A stretch of DNA of 64,000 bases, taken from NCBI RefSeq assembly GCF_004358755.1, contig NZ_SMZY01000003.1, positions 248,001 to 312,000 on the forward strand. Reading direction: 5' to 3'. Below are positions 62,582 to 64,000 of this stretch, piece by piece. The translations under genes and the position numbers were made by a program. The stretch is from Peribacillus frigoritolerans. GTDB lineage: Bacteria > Bacillota > Bacilli > Bacillales > Bacillaceae. A model generated the notes under the pieces. The model made no database searches. It had not been told where the DNA came from and saw only the letters and a program-made list of their open reading frames with translations. How positions within the stretch are numbered: the stretch's first letter is position 1; each line of letters begins with the position of its first letter.

Positions 62582-64000
62582 TTACCTCAATCCGTATGCC
62601 TTAATCACATCCTGCGTGATTTTATTGCCGGCATCATCCCAGGCAGATGCCCTTAGTGACACATGTTTGCTGTTTTTTGGATTGTTGATTTTAGCGGTCC
62701 ATTTATTCTCTGCTGTTTGCTCAAGCTTTACTGTCTTCCATGACTTTCCTTCATTGAAAGAAACTTCGAGCGCTGCACCTTGCAATTTTCCGTACCCTTC
62801 AACTCCATCCAGTTTTGCTGCAGACAATTCCAGATTCGTTAATGGTGCGGCCAATGCATCGCCGTACATATCCGTTTCAACCTTGTAGTCAAGAGAATAA
62901 AGCGGAAGCGGTTTACGGGAGTTCTCTTCTATTCCAGACCAGAAGGTCCACTCTGTGTGTGTGCTGACTGAAGTATCCCAACGTTCCGGATCTCGTTTGG
63001 CATCCGTTACTAAGCGGTATTGCTTTCTTTCTTCCGAAATGCCGCTGAATACATTTAAAGCCTGACTTGTTCCTTGTTTAATCAGGGTATCTCCCTGATA
63101 AAACTTGTGTGTTTGATTTTTAACCGATTCATCAAATTCCGTTCCGCCTGTGTGTCCATTTCCTGAATCTGCCCAGGCAGGAATGTTTAACTGGAACGAG
63201 TTCCCGCTGCGGAAAGGTGTCCAATAGCCGTCACCTAGACGCGGGCGGACGACCGGCGAGAACCACTCTTCCTGCAGTCTTTCCCCTTTTTTATACGTCA
63301 CAGCCGGCTGGCGTACTGCCCAAGGACTGTCTAAAACTTCTGCCTGGTGATACCAGCGTGTTCCCTCAACAGCTGAGACCCATTCCGTTCGAACAGAAGG
63401 AAACTGCATTTTATACATGAATCCGACCGCTCTTAATGTATGTGGACGCAGGTCAAAGCGGAATTCCCCGCCAGGAGTTTCCTGATCAGACTTATAGCGT
63501 GCATCAATTTTTACAAGCTCTCTATTTGAAGGCGCATAGGTCAGATCCTTTGGAATATTTTCACCATGAACGTCCATTAAATCATAGACATATGGCGTGT
63601 TCGTTTCGCCTTCAACGAACAGCTTCAGGTTGCCTGAACGTGCAGCCTTAATCACTTTGTCTCCTTCACTTTTGCTGATGCCGGCAACAGCAAGAGGAAT
63701 GTCGGTAGAATCCGGATTGCCTGCATATACGCTGAACTCCGTATCTTCATAATTGACGATGATTAAAAGCTTCGCTCCGGCTGCATGGGCGGCAGCAGCC
63801 TGCTCTGAAGGAGTGACATCCGCATTGCGGTCAACTACGACAGCTTTGCCTTTTGCATTTAATCGTTCAAAATCAACTTGTGATCCGCTGCCTGCATAAA
63901 CCGTTGATAAGTTATATTTTCCATCAAGAAGCGTGCTGCCTGCTAAAGGAATGTCATCGAGCACCTTATCTTTAAAGTGGATTTGAAGATAAGGCTTGAT
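62582..64000 (-). CDS. C-terminal part of a secreted subtilase-like (S8) protein, cut by the window edge
   Basis: The frame is open to base 64000, so at least 472 residues of a larger protein are seen. A protease-associated (PA) domain (about the first 120 visible residues) holds GKAVVVDRNADVTPSEQAAAAHAAGAKLLIIVN-like sequence with the VNYED...AGNP pattern. The rest, ending in ASAWDDAGNKITQDVIKAYGLR-like sequence, resembles the C-terminal domain of large secreted S8 peptidases. The catalytic domain would lie beyond the window, so the protease assignment is inferred. Confidence 0.75.
   Translation of the reverse strand: MKPYLQIHFKDKVLDDIPLAGSTLLDGKYNLSTVYAGSGSQVDFERLNAKGKAVVVDRNADVTPSEQAAAAHAAGAKLLIIVNYEDTEFSVYAGNPDSTDIPLAVAGISKSEGDKVIKAARSGNLKLFVEGETNTPYVYDLMDVHGENIPKDLTYAPSNRELVKIDARYKSDQETPGGEFRFDLRPHTLRAVGFMYKMQFPSVRTEWVSAVEGTRWYHQAEVLDSPWAVRQPAVTYKKGERLQEEWFSPVVRPRLGDGYWTPFRSGNSFQLNIPAWADSGNGHTGGTEFDESVKNQTHKFYQGDTLIKQGTSQALNVFSGISEERKQYRLVTDAKRDPERWDTSVSTHTEWTFWSGIEENSRKPLPLYSLDYKVETDMYGDALAAPLTNLELSAAKLDGVEGYGKLQGAALEVSFNEGKSWKTVKLEQTAENKWTAKINNPKNSKHVSLRASAWDDAGNKITQDVIKAYGLR

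Overview
The window looks like chromosomal DNA of a low-GC, spore-forming Firmicute of the family Bacillaceae. CotF-type spore coat genes, Bacillus-type leader RNAs (c-di-AMP, lysine, SAM and T-box), GGAGG ribosome binding sites and canonical SigA promoters support this. The gene set resembles Bacillus or Metabacillus; the genus is a guess. I see no rRNA or tRNA genes, CRISPR arrays, phage genes or intact insertion sequences.

Layout. 0.1-2.7 kb: two spore coat genes, a dispersed repeat, a GATase1 hydrolase and an acetyltransferase. 2.7-7.9 kb: a Fur-controlled siderophore-iron locus with divergent binding protein, two permeases, ATPase, FhuF-like reductase and a YusU-like protein. 8-10.7 kb: an acyl-CoA dehydrogenase and a ZIP-like transporter. 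10.7-12.9 kb: KtrAB potassium channel behind a c-di-AMP riboswitch. 13.3-16.6 kb: copper efflux (copA, copZ, csoR). 16.6-18.6 kb: a two-component system. 18.8-20.3 kb: an acidic amino acid symporter behind a second c-di-AMP riboswitch. 20.4-23.3 kb: a hydrolase, an oligoendopeptidase and TatA. 23.5-25.3 kb: an APC permease behind a lysine riboswitch. 25.3-33.2 kb: a Kdp potassium ATPase operon with a kinase-less KdpD, a CBS protein, a 35-aa membrane ORF, two small RCK-like proteins and two more c-di-AMP riboswitches. 33.5-41 kb: an MpsC-like protein, a broken symporter gene, an APC permease, a DD-carboxypeptidase, a TetR/SMR/EamA efflux operon and a MarR/NADPH oxidoreductase locus. 41-44.2 kb: ECF sigma and anti-sigma genes, an aldo/keto reductase and an SDR. 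44.2-47.1 kb: metNIQ behind tandem SAM-I riboswitches. 47.2-51.5 kb: a DUF4395 protein, a variant SAM-clan riboswitch with a carboxylesterase, an orphan ATPase and a T-box-controlled second MetRS. 51.5-55.8 kb: small DinB, VOC, DUF1801 and YcsI genes and short repeats. 55.9-61.9 kb: hutPHUIG. 62-64 kb: an HTH/membrane gene pair and the C-terminal end of a subtilase-like protein cut by the window edge.

The strongest theme is potassium and turgor control by c-di-AMP. Four c-di-AMP riboswitches on the same strand within about 20 kb sit ahead of KtrAB, an acidic amino acid symporter (glutamate is the main counter-ion of potassium) and the Kdp operon. The two small RCK-like proteins between riboswitches and kdp are the least explained part and are my best candidate for an undescribed system. 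A second theme is methionine and SAM control at 44-51.5 kb, with three SAM-type aptamers and a methionine T-box in about 5 kb.
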